Source of the DNA: Gemmatimonadota bacterium
GTDB lineage: Bacteria; Gemmatimonadota; Gemmatimonadetes; Longimicrobiales; Gaopeijiaceae
Reading direction: 5' to 3'
DNA: 7,273 nucleotides
Assembly: GCA_002731735.1 (NCBI GenBank)
Contig: PCCM01000123.1
Span: forward strand, 1-7,273
Positions 1 to 7,082 of this stretch are shown here, piece by piece. Position 1 is the stretch's first letter. The number at the start of each line of letters is the position of its first letter. The position numbers and the translations under genes were made by a program. The notes beneath the pieces are model-generated. The model had not been told where the DNA came from, ran no database searches, and saw only the letters and a program-made list of their open reading frames with translations.

Positions 1-125
1 AGCGCAGAATCGATGAAAACCCCTTGATTCCAGCTCCCACGAGTGCCCACGAGCGCTAGTCTCATATCTGACCCTCGCTACTCGAACCGAATCCGCCGAG
101 GGATCTCGTCGTCGACCGAACACTC

Positions 126-154
126 TTGACGGGAATCTCAAGAAAAGTTAGTTA
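126..154 (+). promoter_or_regulatory. Putative promoter of the efflux operon
   Basis: TTGACG at 126-131 is a 5/6 match to a sigma-70-type -35 box. Exactly 17 bases later comes TAGTTA (149-154), a poor -10 match sharing only its first two bases with TATAAT. The placement is sensible: a start of transcription near 160 would give a leader of about 20-25 bases ending at the GTG start codon at 184, and the inverted repeat at 151-170 would cover the -10 and the transcription start. No better -35/-10 pair is seen between 1 and 183. The -35 is the convincing part; the -10 is weak. Confidence 0.35.
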
Positions 155-170
155 GTGATGACTCACTAAC
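151..170. promoter_or_regulatory. Likely TetR-type operator (inverted repeat)
   Basis: Two perfect 8-base arms, GTTAGTGA (151-158) and TCACTAAC (163-170), flank a 4-base spacer, TGAC. An extra GTTA at 147-150 directly precedes the left arm. Size and symmetry fit the 15-20 bp palindromes bound by TetR-family dimers. The site lies 13 bp upstream of the repressor start codon and overlaps the putative -10 region, the usual position for steric autorepression. No second copy was seen elsewhere in the window, so control of the whole pump operon would run through this single site. Binding by the adjacent repressor is inferred. Confidence 0.62.
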
Positions 171-183
171 CTTGGGGGTCCAC

Positions 184-780
184 GTGGCACGGACGAAAAT
201 TGTTTCCGATTCGGACGTCTTGGCCGAAGCGCGCCGGTGCTTTCTCGCATACGGGCCGGGCGTCTCGACCGAGGTCATCGCTGAGGCCCTCGAAATCTCT
301 CAGCCCACGATCTTCAAACGTTTCGGGACGAAAAAAGACCTCATGCTCGCGGCGTTGCTTCCGCCGTCCGTGCCGGCTTGGGTGAGTGCGTTGGAAGACG
401 GTCCTGACAAGCGGCCCATCGTCGAACAACTGCGTGAAGTGATCCGGCAAGCTGCCGCGTTCTTCGCCGAAACGATTCCAGCAATGTCGGTCATCCGGGC
501 CAGTGGGATTTCCAAAGAAGAGTTGCTGGCCTCGTTCGAGGTCGCGCCGCCCGTGGTGGCGAAGCGGACTCTCATCGCCTGGCTTCTCCGTAGCAAGGAG
601 GGCGGGTTGATTCGTCCCGTGGACTTCGAAGCCGCAGCTACGATGATTCTGGGGGCGCTCCAGTTTCGCGCTTTTATGGTGCAGATCGTGGGGGACGCTC
701 CTTCGGGTGCGCCGGACGAGGACTACGTCGATGATCTGGCGGATTTGCTGACCCACGGGCTGGCGCCGGAGGTGGGCTGA
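184..780 (+). CDS. TetR/AcrR-family transcriptional repressor
   Basis: This 198-residue protein has the size and layout of TetR-family regulators: an N-terminal DNA-binding domain and an all-helical ligand-binding/dimer domain. The helix-turn-helix spans about residues 28-47 (STEVIAEALEISQPTIFKRF), followed by TKKDLM, the family's usual 'F-x-x-K-x-x-L' tail of the DNA-binding domain. Residues 60-198 are helical and variable, so the ligand cannot be predicted. I chose GTG at 184 because GGGGG (174-178) sits five bases upstream. The longer in-frame TTG at 172 would have no ribosome binding site and would abut the inverted repeat. The gene is first in the pump operon and its stop overlaps the channel gene start (TGATG). 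It probably represses its own operon through the repeat at 151-170. Family assignment is firm; the regulatory target is inferred. Confidence 0.93.
   Translation: MARTKIVSDSDVLAEARRCFLAYGPGVSTEVIAEALEISQPTIFKRFGTKKDLMLAALLPPSVPAWVSALEDGPDKRPIVEQLREVIRQAAAFFAETIPAMSVIRASGISKEELLASFEVAPPVVAKRTLIAWLLRSKEGGLIRPVDFEAAATMILGALQFRAFMVQIVGDAPSGAPDEDYVDDLADLLTHGLAPEVG
768..775 (+). promoter_or_regulatory. Shine-Dalgarno site inside repressor 3' end
   Basis: GGAGGTGG lies within the last codons of the repressor gene, four bases before the ATG at 780 of the channel gene. The repressor stop and channel start share one base (TGATG). The strong site and the overlap together fix the channel start and suggest translational coupling between the two genes. 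Confidence 0.7.
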
Positions 781-2153
781 TGAAGATCCAAGCGTACCTG
801 GTTGTCCTCCTATTGGCGGTCGCGGTTCCGACCGGCGTCGTCGCGCAGGATCGACCGTGGTGGCAGGCGTTGGACGACCCCACACTCAACGCGTTGATCG
901 ATGAGGCGCTCGTCATGAGTCCCGACTTGTCAGGCGCCGTCCAACGCATCGCTCAAGCCGAGGCCACGTCGGTCCGTTCGCGAGCCGCGCTCATGCCCAT
1001 CTTGAGCCTCGACGCCTTGGGATCGGTGGCCCCGTTGAGTGGGCTGGGTTTTCAGTTCGGCGGATTGCCCATCGGCGGCGACCCGACCGCCTCTCGGCCC
1101 TCTCTGTTTTATACGGGTTCCGGCAATATCACCGCTCGGTACAACCTCACGTCTTGGGGCGTCGAGTATCGTGCTTTGGAGTCAAACCGTCTGCGCGCAG
1201 ACGCGAGCCGCGGAGACAGTGACGCGGTCGCTTTGGCGCTGACTACCCAAGTAGCGGAAGCATACTTCGACGCGGTGTCCGCCCGAGAGCAGTTGGCGAT
1301 CATCGAGCAACAAGTCACTGCGAACCAGCAGCTCGCCGATGTGACGCAGCTCCGCTATAGGGGCGGCCAAGCGACGGCACTCGAGGTCCTTCAGCAGCGG
1401 CAGCAACTGGCCACTACCAGAGCCAACCTTCCGCTGACGCAAGCGGCCCTGCGAGTCGCGCTTGAGCGGCTCCACGCGCTGCTCGCTCGGGATGCTGAAG
1501 CACCGACGCCGGAGGTTCCGGGGCGCCTCCCCGCCGTTCCCGTGGCGGATCTAGCCTTCGCATCGGCCCCGACGGGGCTCGGGTTCCCGCTTCATGAGCG
1601 CCCGGACGTGCGCGGTGCCGACGCCCGGCTTCAGGCGTCGCTAAGCGATGCCTCGGGCGCCCGATGGAGCCGGCTCCCGAGACTTGATCTGTCGGTTAAT
1701 GCCGGTTTGCAGTTCTTCAAGGCGACCGAACTATCCACCCAATCCAATTGGAGCTCGAGCTTGACGTTTTCTGTGCCTCTTTTCGACGGCTTCGACCGGA
1801 GCGGGCGTATCCGAGAGGCCGTCGCTGGGGTGGAAGCAGCCGAAGCATCACTTCGACAAGTGGAGGTCCAGGCCGTCAGCGAGGTACGCTCTGCCGCAGC
1901 TCAGCAAGAGGAGCAAGTGTTGCAACTCGAAGCGTTTCAGGAGCAGTTCGACGCTTCGAGGTTGGCGTATGACGAGTCCCGACGCCGTTACCTGGTCGGA
2001 ATCGCAACCTTCCTCGACGTGCTCAACGCGTCGAACGGAATGCAGCAAGCGGAACTGAACGTAGTTCGCACGAAGCGCAACGTTTTGGGCTCTTGGATCC
2101 AACTCCGACAGGCGTCGGGTGGCGGCTGGACCCGCGGCCTCGGCAGGGAATAG
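780..2153 (+). CDS. TolC-family outer membrane efflux channel
   Basis: This 457-residue protein is the outer membrane exit duct of the tripartite pump. It opens with a Sec signal peptide (K2, hydrophobic run at about 6-16, likely cleavage near VVA/QD at 22-23). There is no lipobox cysteine, so unlike many OprM/NodT-type channels it should not be a lipoprotein. The mature start, DRPWWQALDDPTLNALIDEAL, is typical of the family. Two outer-membrane-efflux repeats follow at about residues 30-225 and 270-445. Each has long amphipathic helices, including AEAYFDAVSAREQLAIIEQQ in the first and the YDESRRRYLVGIATFLDVLNA helix in the second. The length matches the usual 420-480 residues. Three such chains would form an alpha-barrel across the periplasm plus a beta-barrel in the outer membrane. 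The gene is coupled to the repressor upstream and is followed 7 bp later by the adaptor gene. Substrate is unknown. Confidence 0.93.
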   Translation: MKIQAYLVVLLLAVAVPTGVVAQDRPWWQALDDPTLNALIDEALVMSPDLSGAVQRIAQAEATSVRSRAALMPILSLDALGSVAPLSGLGFQFGGLPIGGDPTASRPSLFYTGSGNITARYNLTSWGVEYRALESNRLRADASRGDSDAVALALTTQVAEAYFDAVSAREQLAIIEQQVTANQQLADVTQLRYRGGQATALEVLQQRQQLATTRANLPLTQAALRVALERLHALLARDAEAPTPEVPGRLPAVPVADLAFASAPTGLGFPLHERPDVRGADARLQASLSDASGARWSRLPRLDLSVNAGLQFFKATELSTQSNWSSSLTFSVPLFDGFDRSGRIREAVAGVEAAEASLRQVEVQAVSEVRSAAAQQEEQVLQLEAFQEQFDASRLAYDESRRRYLVGIATFLDVLNASNGMQQAELNVVRTKRNVLGSWIQLRQASGGGWTRGLGRE

Positions 2154-2160
2154 GCAGGCC

Positions 2161-3318
2161 ATGTCCAAAATGAAAACAGTCGGAATCCCGGTGGTTGTGG
2201 TTTTGGGCGGCGCGGCCGTCGCCGCCGCCGTCAGCGTGATGGCCACGGAGCCGGTGATCGTGGCACAGGACGAGCCAGAGCTGGTCGTTCAAACACAGGT
2301 CGCTCGGGTCGGGACCCATCAGGCCATCGTCGCCGCGACGGGGCTGATCGCACCGGGGCGGGAAGTGTTTGTCATCCCGGAGGTGAGCGGCCGCATCGTT
2401 TATGTGTCCGAGCGTCTTGTGCCCGGGGGTCGTTTTCGGACGGGCGACGTCATGGCCCGCATCGATGCGCGGGATTACGAGTTGGCGGTGGAGCAACAGC
2501 GCGGGCTGGTCAGAAGCGCGGAACTCGAAGTCGAGATGGAGCGGGCACGTCAGGCCATTGCACTTGAGGAGTGGCGCCTCCTGGGAGACGGGGGGGAGCC
2601 GCCGTCGCTCGTATTGCGCGAGAGCCAGCGCGCGGCGGCCGAGATGAACTTGAATTCGAGCCGCAGCGCCCTCGACCGGGCCCAATTGGGTCTCGAACGC
2701 ACTGAACTTCGGGCGCCCTTCAATGCCACCGTACTCTCCGAGGCCGTCGACGAGGGCCAGGTCGTCGGGCCGCAGAGCCAGGTGGCCCGATTGATCGGAA
2801 CCGATGATGTGCGGGTTCTACTCTCCGTGCGGTTGGAAGCCCTAGAACTCATCGAACTGCCCGTCGACGGGGAACAGGGGTCGCTCGTGCTGGTGCGGCA
2901 GCGCGTGGGAGGCGACCGGGTCGTCGAAAGAACCGGCCGTGTAGCTCATCGGGTGGATGAACTGGACCCCGAGACTCGCAGGGCGCAGATCTTGGTGATG
3001 GTCGACAATCCGATGTCGCTGGGTGACGCTCTCCCACTCTTGCCTGGGGCCTTCGTGGATGCCGAGGTACGAGGGCGGAGCATCGAAGGCGCCGTAGCGG
3101 TGCCGAGAGCGGCCGTCTACGACGGGAACACGGTCTGGGTGTTGAGTGCCCAATCGACGCTTGAGCGACGCAGCATCTCTCCAGTGTGGGGTGATAACGA
3201 TTTCGTATATGTGTCGGAGGGGTTGGAGGACGGTGCCTCGCTGGTGCTCTCGCCGCTGGTCAATCCGGTGGAGGGCGCGCCAGCCCGTTCGCTCGGACCG
3301 ACGGAGTCACAGCCATGA
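2161..3318 (+). CDS. RND efflux periplasmic adaptor (membrane fusion protein)
   Basis: This 385-residue adaptor would link the inner-membrane permease to the TolC-like channel. Residues 7-26 are hydrophobic and form a signal or membrane anchor without a lipobox cysteine. The first half of the lipoyl/barrel-sandwich domain is at about 71-100 (VIPEVSGRIVYVSERL, then G-x-x-F/V-x-x-GD), followed by an alpha-helical hairpin at about 103-180. The second lipoyl half is at about 181-215 (ELRAPFNATVLSEAVDEGQVV). A beta-barrel (about 220-310) and a membrane-proximal domain with the VPRAAVY motif complete it. The frame stays open back to a GTG at 2119, but that start would lie inside the channel gene and adds a non-signal-like leader. 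ATG 2161 has AGGCAGG (2152-2158) just upstream and is preferred, with ATG 2170 as an alternative. Its stop overlaps the permease start in ATGA. Confidence 0.93.
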   Translation: MSKMKTVGIPVVVVLGGAAVAAAVSVMATEPVIVAQDEPELVVQTQVARVGTHQAIVAATGLIAPGREVFVIPEVSGRIVYVSERLVPGGRFRTGDVMARIDARDYELAVEQQRGLVRSAELEVEMERARQAIALEEWRLLGDGGEPPSLVLRESQRAAAEMNLNSSRSALDRAQLGLERTELRAPFNATVLSEAVDEGQVVGPQSQVARLIGTDDVRVLLSVRLEALELIELPVDGEQGSLVLVRQRVGGDRVVERTGRVAHRVDELDPETRRAQILVMVDNPMSLGDALPLLPGAFVDAEVRGRSIEGAVAVPRAAVYDGNTVWVLSAQSTLERRSISPVWGDNDFVYVSEGLEDGASLVLSPLVNPVEGAPARSLGPTESQP

Positions 3319-6300
3319 ACATTGACGACGAGGGGCCCGTGGGCCCAGTCGACGTGCTCGCGGGGGGTGGGGCGACCGTACCTGAAGAGCGGAGCGAGCG
3401 GGGGCCCCTCGCGTGGATGGCCGCCAATCCGGTGGCGGCCAACCTCCTCATGGCGGTGGTTCTGCTGGGAGGGATGCTGAGCGCCTTCTCACTCAAACAA
3501 GAGGTGTTCCCCGAATTCTCCATCGATATGGTCAGCGTGACCGTGCCCTATCCTGGTGCGAGCCCTCGCGAGGTCGAGCAGGGAATCGTCCTAGTCATCG
3601 AAGAGGCTGTCCGAGCCATCGACGGGGTCAGGCGGGTCAACTCCGTGGCGTCCGAGGGTATGGCCAGCGTGTCGATCCAGCTCCTTCTTGGGGCCGACCA
3701 GGATCGTGTGGTCTCGGATGTGACGAACGAAGTCAATCGGATTACGACCATTCCGTTGGATGCAGAAGAACCCACGATCTCCGCCGCGACGATCCGTCAG
3801 CCGGTCATATCGCTGATCTTCGCCGGGGATCAGGACCTCAGGACTCTGCACGGATTGGCTGAACAGGCCCGCGAGGAGCTTCTGGAGTTGCCGGAAGTCA
3901 CCCAGCTCGACGTCTCCGGTGTGCCGCCCCTCGAGATTGCGATCGAAGTTCGCCGCGAGGATCTGGAGGCATACGGGCTCACCCTGGAACAGATCGCCGC
4001 GCAGATTCGGATGGCTTCGATCGACCTTCCCGGGGGCGGCGTGGAGACATTCTCGGGTGAGGTCCTCGTCCGTGTGGTGGATCGGCGACTCACGGCCGAG
4101 GGCTTCGCGGACGTGGTCATCCGGGGCACGGCCCAGCGACACGAACTCCGGCTCGGCGACATCGCGACGATCGTAGATGGCTACGAGGACACCGACCAGA
4201 CCATCGAGTTCGGGGGCCTTCCGGCCGTACAGCTCGTTGTGTATCGGGTGGGGGATCAGACACCGACGGAGGTGGCGACGGCGGTAAAGGACTACACGGA
4301 ACGACTTCGGGCCAGGGTGCCGGCAAACATCACACTCTCCACTTGGAGCGACGACTCGGAGGCGCTCGAGGACCGGATCAACCTGCTCTTCAAGAACGCC
4401 GTGATGGGGCTCGCGCTCGTGCTCATCGTGTTGACGCTTTTTCTGAGCCGGCAGGTTGCCGGATGGGTTGCTCTGGGTATCCCGATCTCCTTTCTCGGGG
4501 CGTTCCTGTTCATGGGTCCGCTGGATGTGTCCATCAACATGATTACACTCTTCGCGCTGATCATTACGCTGGGCCTGGTCGTAGACGACGCTATTATCAT
4601 CTCGGAGAACGTCTACAGGGCGAGCCAGCAGGGGATGGGACGCCTGGAGGCGGCGGTGAAGGGCGCTCGGGAGATGTCGATGCCTGTCACCTTCTCGGTC
4701 CTGACCACGATGGTGGCTTTTGCCCCACTCCTGTTCGTGCCCGGTGTGAGTGGGAAGATTTTCCGACTCATCCCGATCGTGGTCATGGGTGTTCTCTTCT
4801 TCTCGCTGGTCGAGTCGTTCTATGTGCTGCCTGCCCACCTCTCGCATAAACTCGGTCGGGGGTGGCCGGCCGGCGCACGCCTCATGGCTCCCATCGACCG
4901 ATTGCAGGCCGGGGTGACCCGCGGACTCGAGCGCTTCATCGAGACGCGCTACCGACCCCTTCTCGGCACGTTTTTGGAGCAACGATACACGACTGTCGCT
5001 GTCGCTGTCGCAATACTCCTCATCACGATCGGGGCCGTGGTCGGTGGCGTCATTCCGTTCACGTTCTTTCCTCAGATCGAAGGGGACGTGGTGACGGCGG
5101 CGGCTCGGCTGCCTTTCGGCGCTTCCGTCGACCGGACGCTCGCCGTGCGTGCCGAGCTGCAGACCGCTTTGGATCTGGCGATCGAAGAGAGTGGTGGCTC
5201 GGAGTCCATCCGTGGCATCATTTCACGGGTCGGCCAAGGTCCCACACAGTTTGGACCCTCCTTCGGTGGCGGCCCCGCCCTCACAGGAAGCCATCTCGTC
5301 TCTCTGGAAGTGAGCCTCGTTCCGCAGGATCAGCGTGACTTCAGCGCCGCCGAATTCGAGGAGTGGTGGCGGGCCCACGTTCCGGCCCTCGCGGAGCTGG
5401 AGTCGCTCACGATCGCCAGCGCGGGCGGACCTAGCGCCGGCGCGGCCGTGGATGTTCAACTTAGCCACCTCGACGAGGACGTGCTCGCGCAGGCTTCTCG
5501 TGAAATGACGAACCGGCTCAGGGATTTTCCGGCCCTGATCAACGTCGACAACAGCTATGCGGAGGGGAAACCCCAGCTCGACTTCCAGCTCTTGCCCGAA
5601 GCGGCGGGGTTGGGTCTGACCAGCACGGATGTGGCGCGAGCCATCCGATCGTCGTTCTTCGGTGCGGAAGCTCTCAGAGAGCAGCGCGGTCGGAACGAGA
5701 TCAAGGTCATGGTTCGTCTACCGGAAGAGCAGAGAGCCTCTGAGCAGGACATTCAGGACCTGATCGTCAACACGCCAAACGGTGCCGTGCCGGTTCTGTA
5801 CGCGGCGGAATTCACGCGTGGCCGCTCGCCCACCCGGATCATGCGTGAGGACGGCCGCCGGACCGTGAACGTGACCGCCGAGTTGGCGCAGGGTGTCGTC
5901 TCTAGCCGTGGTGTCCTGGCCGCGCTCCAGGGATCCGTGTTTCCCGAGTTGAGTTCGGCGTTCCCTGGTTTGTCAATGGATCTGGTGGGTCAGCAGCGCG
6001 AGATGCAGGAGAGCTTCATGTCGATCGGGCCCAATTACCTGATCGCCCTCGTGGTCATGTTCGGTCTCTTGGCGATTCCGTTCCGGAGCTACATTCAGCC
6101 CCTCATCGTGCTGTCGGCGGTTCCGTTTGGGATCGTCGGGGCCGTGGTCGGGCATCTCGTCATGGGTTACCCGCTGACCATGATCAGCGTGTTCGGCATC
6201 ATCGCGCTGTCGGGTGTGGTGGTAAACGACACCCTCGTGCTAGTACACGCCATCAACACGCATCAACGTGCGGGCGCGAGCATTCGGGACGCCGTGATCG

Positions 6301-6569
6301 AAGGAAGCGCTGGCCGGTTGCGTCCGATCTTGCTCACCTCGCTCACGACGTTCTTCGGTCTCTTGCCTATCATTTTCGAGACGTCCATGCAAGCGAGATT
6401 CCTGATCCCCATGGCAATCAGTCTCGGATTTGGCGCGCTGTTCGTCACCGTGATCGCACTGCTCGTCGTACCCGCACTCTACGTCGTCGTCGAGGACGTG
6501 CGAGGTTTGGAATGGACTGGCGAGGGCTCGCCGGTTCCCGTCGGGGCTGAAGCGGTGGGAGGGGACTGA
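3315..6569 (+). CDS. RND efflux permease, HAE-1/AcrB family
   Basis: This 1084-residue inner-membrane proton-driven pump matches the usual size of about 1,020-1,080. TM1 is at about 37-58, TM2-6 at about 363-510, TM7 at about 559-582 and TM8-12 at about 908-1055. Large periplasmic porter/docking loops lie at 60-360 and 583-905. Family hallmarks include QEVFPEFSIDMVSVTVPYPG after TM1, LGVVDD-type TM4 (D424-D425, matching AcrB D407-D408) and RLRPILLTS in TM11 (R1001 and T1008, matching AcrB R971 and T978). TM10 reads SGVVVNDTLVLV: the position of AcrB K940 is V970, and an aspartate (D972) follows N971, as in a large subgroup of HAE-1-like pumps. About 35 cytoplasmic residues precede TM1, longer than in AcrB. 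GGAG at 3303-3306 is the ribosome binding site. Neighbours make this a complete tripartite pump; substrate is unknown. Confidence 0.95.
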   Translation: MNIDDEGPVGPVDVLAGGGATVPEERSERGPLAWMAANPVAANLLMAVVLLGGMLSAFSLKQEVFPEFSIDMVSVTVPYPGASPREVEQGIVLVIEEAVRAIDGVRRVNSVASEGMASVSIQLLLGADQDRVVSDVTNEVNRITTIPLDAEEPTISAATIRQPVISLIFAGDQDLRTLHGLAEQAREELLELPEVTQLDVSGVPPLEIAIEVRREDLEAYGLTLEQIAAQIRMASIDLPGGGVETFSGEVLVRVVDRRLTAEGFADVVIRGTAQRHELRLGDIATIVDGYEDTDQTIEFGGLPAVQLVVYRVGDQTPTEVATAVKDYTERLRARVPANITLSTWSDDSEALEDRINLLFKNAVMGLALVLIVLTLFLSRQVAGWVALGIPISFLGAFLFMGPLDVSINMITLFALIITLGLVVDDAIIISENVYRASQQGMGRLEAAVKGAREMSMPVTFSVLTTMVAFAPLLFVPGVSGKIFRLIPIVVMGVLFFSLVESFYVLPAHLSHKLGRGWPAGARLMAPIDRLQAGVTRGLERFIETRYRPLLGTFLEQRYTTVAVAVAILLITIGAVVGGVIPFTFFPQIEGDVVTAAARLPFGASVDRTLAVRAELQTALDLAIEESGGSESIRGIISRVGQGPTQFGPSFGGGPALTGSHLVSLEVSLVPQDQRDFSAAEFEEWWRAHVPALAELESLTIASAGGPSAGAAVDVQLSHLDEDVLAQASREMTNRLRDFPALINVDNSYAEGKPQLDFQLLPEAAGLGLTSTDVARAIRSSFFGAEALREQRGRNEIKVMVRLPEEQRASEQDIQDLIVNTPNGAVPVLYAAEFTRGRSPTRIMREDGRRTVNVTAELAQGVVSSRGVLAALQGSVFPELSSAFPGLSMDLVGQQREMQESFMSIGPNYLIALVVMFGLLAIPFRSYIQPLIVLSAVPFGIVGAVVGHLVMGYPLTMISVFGIIALSGVVVNDTLVLVHAINTHQRAGASIRDAVIEGSAGRLRPILLTSLTTFFGLLPIIFETSMQARFLIPMAISLGFGALFVTVIALLVVPALYVVVEDVRGLEWTGEGSPVPVGAEAVGGD

Positions 6570-6635
6570 TTCACATCGATTTCACGTTCCACGGTTGCAG
6601 CCCGAGGCTGAGGCGCATCCCACACCGCTGAGTCC

Positions 6636-6678
6636 AGGAGGGACAGATGGTCCGATGACTAAGGGGGTTCAAGAATGA
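6636..6678 (+). other. Strong SD plus two chained mini-ORFs (possible leader)
   Basis: AGGAGG (6636-6641), the strongest Shine-Dalgarno match near here, sits five bases before ATG 6647 rather than before the main gene. That ATG opens a three-codon frame (M-V-R, stop 6656-6658). Its end overlaps, as ATGA, a second ATG at 6655 opening a seven-codon frame (MTKGVQE, stop 6676-6678). That stop in turn overlaps, again as ATGA, the ATG at 6675 of the membrane-protein gene. The main start also has its own GGGGG (6663-6667) seven bases upstream. Whether the mini-frames are translated is unknown; the arrangement could be chance. The rest of 6570-6635 shows only a 5-bp hairpin (CAGCC/GGCTG, 6598-6610) without a T-run, so no real terminator separates this gene from the pump operon. 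Confidence 0.35.
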
Positions 6679-7082
6679 AGACTGGTTTTCGCATTGTCGC
6701 CGCCTTGCCGGGCTTGATGATGCTGCTCCTCGGCGTTGGGTGGGTTACCGATCCCGCTGGTGCAGCGGAGGGGCTGGGCATGCCTCTGCTGGAAGGCGCC
6801 GGACGAAGCACGCAGATCGGGGATTTTGCGTCCTTCTTCTTGGCTGGTTTCGTGATGGTGCTGATGGGCGTGTGGACACTACGCCGTGAGTGGTTGCTGG
6901 CTCCTGCTCTCCTTCTCGGTGGCGCCGCCTTGATGCGAACCGTGGCGTTCGCCGTCTACGACGCGCCGTTCGCCACCGGGTCGATTGTCGCGGAGGTCAT
7001 CATGGCGGGAATGCTTGCGGCTGCCGCGATAGTGCTACCGAACACAGCTGAAGAGCATCCTCGCATCACTGAACCCACATAG
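6675..7082 (+). CDS. Small four-helix membrane protein, DUF4345-like
   Basis: This 135-residue hydrophobic protein has four predicted membrane helices at about 7-24, 48-68, 74-95 and 102-121, and a short polar C-terminal tail. The layout is a first helix, a loop with G-R-S (43-45), then a second helix, an R-R turn (70-71) before the third helix and an acidic residue (E107) in the fourth. Together with the length of about 130 residues, this resembles the DUF4345 family of unknown function. I make that link from pattern only. Charged or polar residues inside or near the helices (D50, R88, E107) may be functionally important. ATG 6675 is preceded by GGGGG at 6663-6667. The gene is on the same strand 105 bp after the permease, with no clear terminator or promoter between them, so it may be co-transcribed with the pump. 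A direct role in efflux is not shown. Confidence 0.82.
   Translation: MKTGFRIVAALPGLMMLLLGVGWVTDPAGAAEGLGMPLLEGAGRSTQIGDFASFFLAGFVMVLMGVWTLRREWLLAPALLLGGAALMRTVAFAVYDAPFATGSIVAEVIMAGMLAAAAIVLPNTAEEHPRITEPT

Noticed and set aside
3..12. CGCAGAATCG occurring at both ends of the window (3-12 and 7226-7235)
   Set aside because: Many 10-base matches are expected by chance in 7 kb; there are no flanking signs of a mobile element or attachment site.
36..55. 10-bp tandem repeat CCCACGAGTG/CCCACGAGCG
   Set aside because: Only two imperfect units with no link to a gene or known site; not enough to call a functional repeat.
172..183. TTG start for the repressor
   Set aside because: No ribosome binding site precedes it, and it directly abuts the inverted repeat; GTG 184 has GGGGG at the right distance.
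166..885. 239-codon minus-strand open frame over the repressor gene
   Set aside because: It overlaps a clear TetR-family gene and the start of the channel gene, and its translation is low-complexity, Arg/Pro/His-rich and unlike any family I recognise.
2119..2160. Upstream GTG start for the adaptor
   Set aside because: It would place the start inside the channel gene and put a Gly/Ala-rich, non-signal-like leader before the hydrophobic export segment. ATG 2161 fits better.
2023..2685. 220-codon minus-strand open frame across the channel/adaptor junction
   Set aside because: It is antisense to two well-supported genes, with no domain and no plausible ribosome binding context.
3591..4982. 463-codon open frame on the minus strand inside the permease gene
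   Set aside because: It is the antisense shadow of a strongly supported permease. Its product is rich in H, R, D and Q with no recognisable domain, as expected for reverse reading of high-GC coding DNA.
6598..6610. Hairpin CAGCC-CGA-GGCTG after the permease as a terminator
   Set aside because: The stem is only five pairs and no T-run follows, so it does not support an intrinsic terminator.
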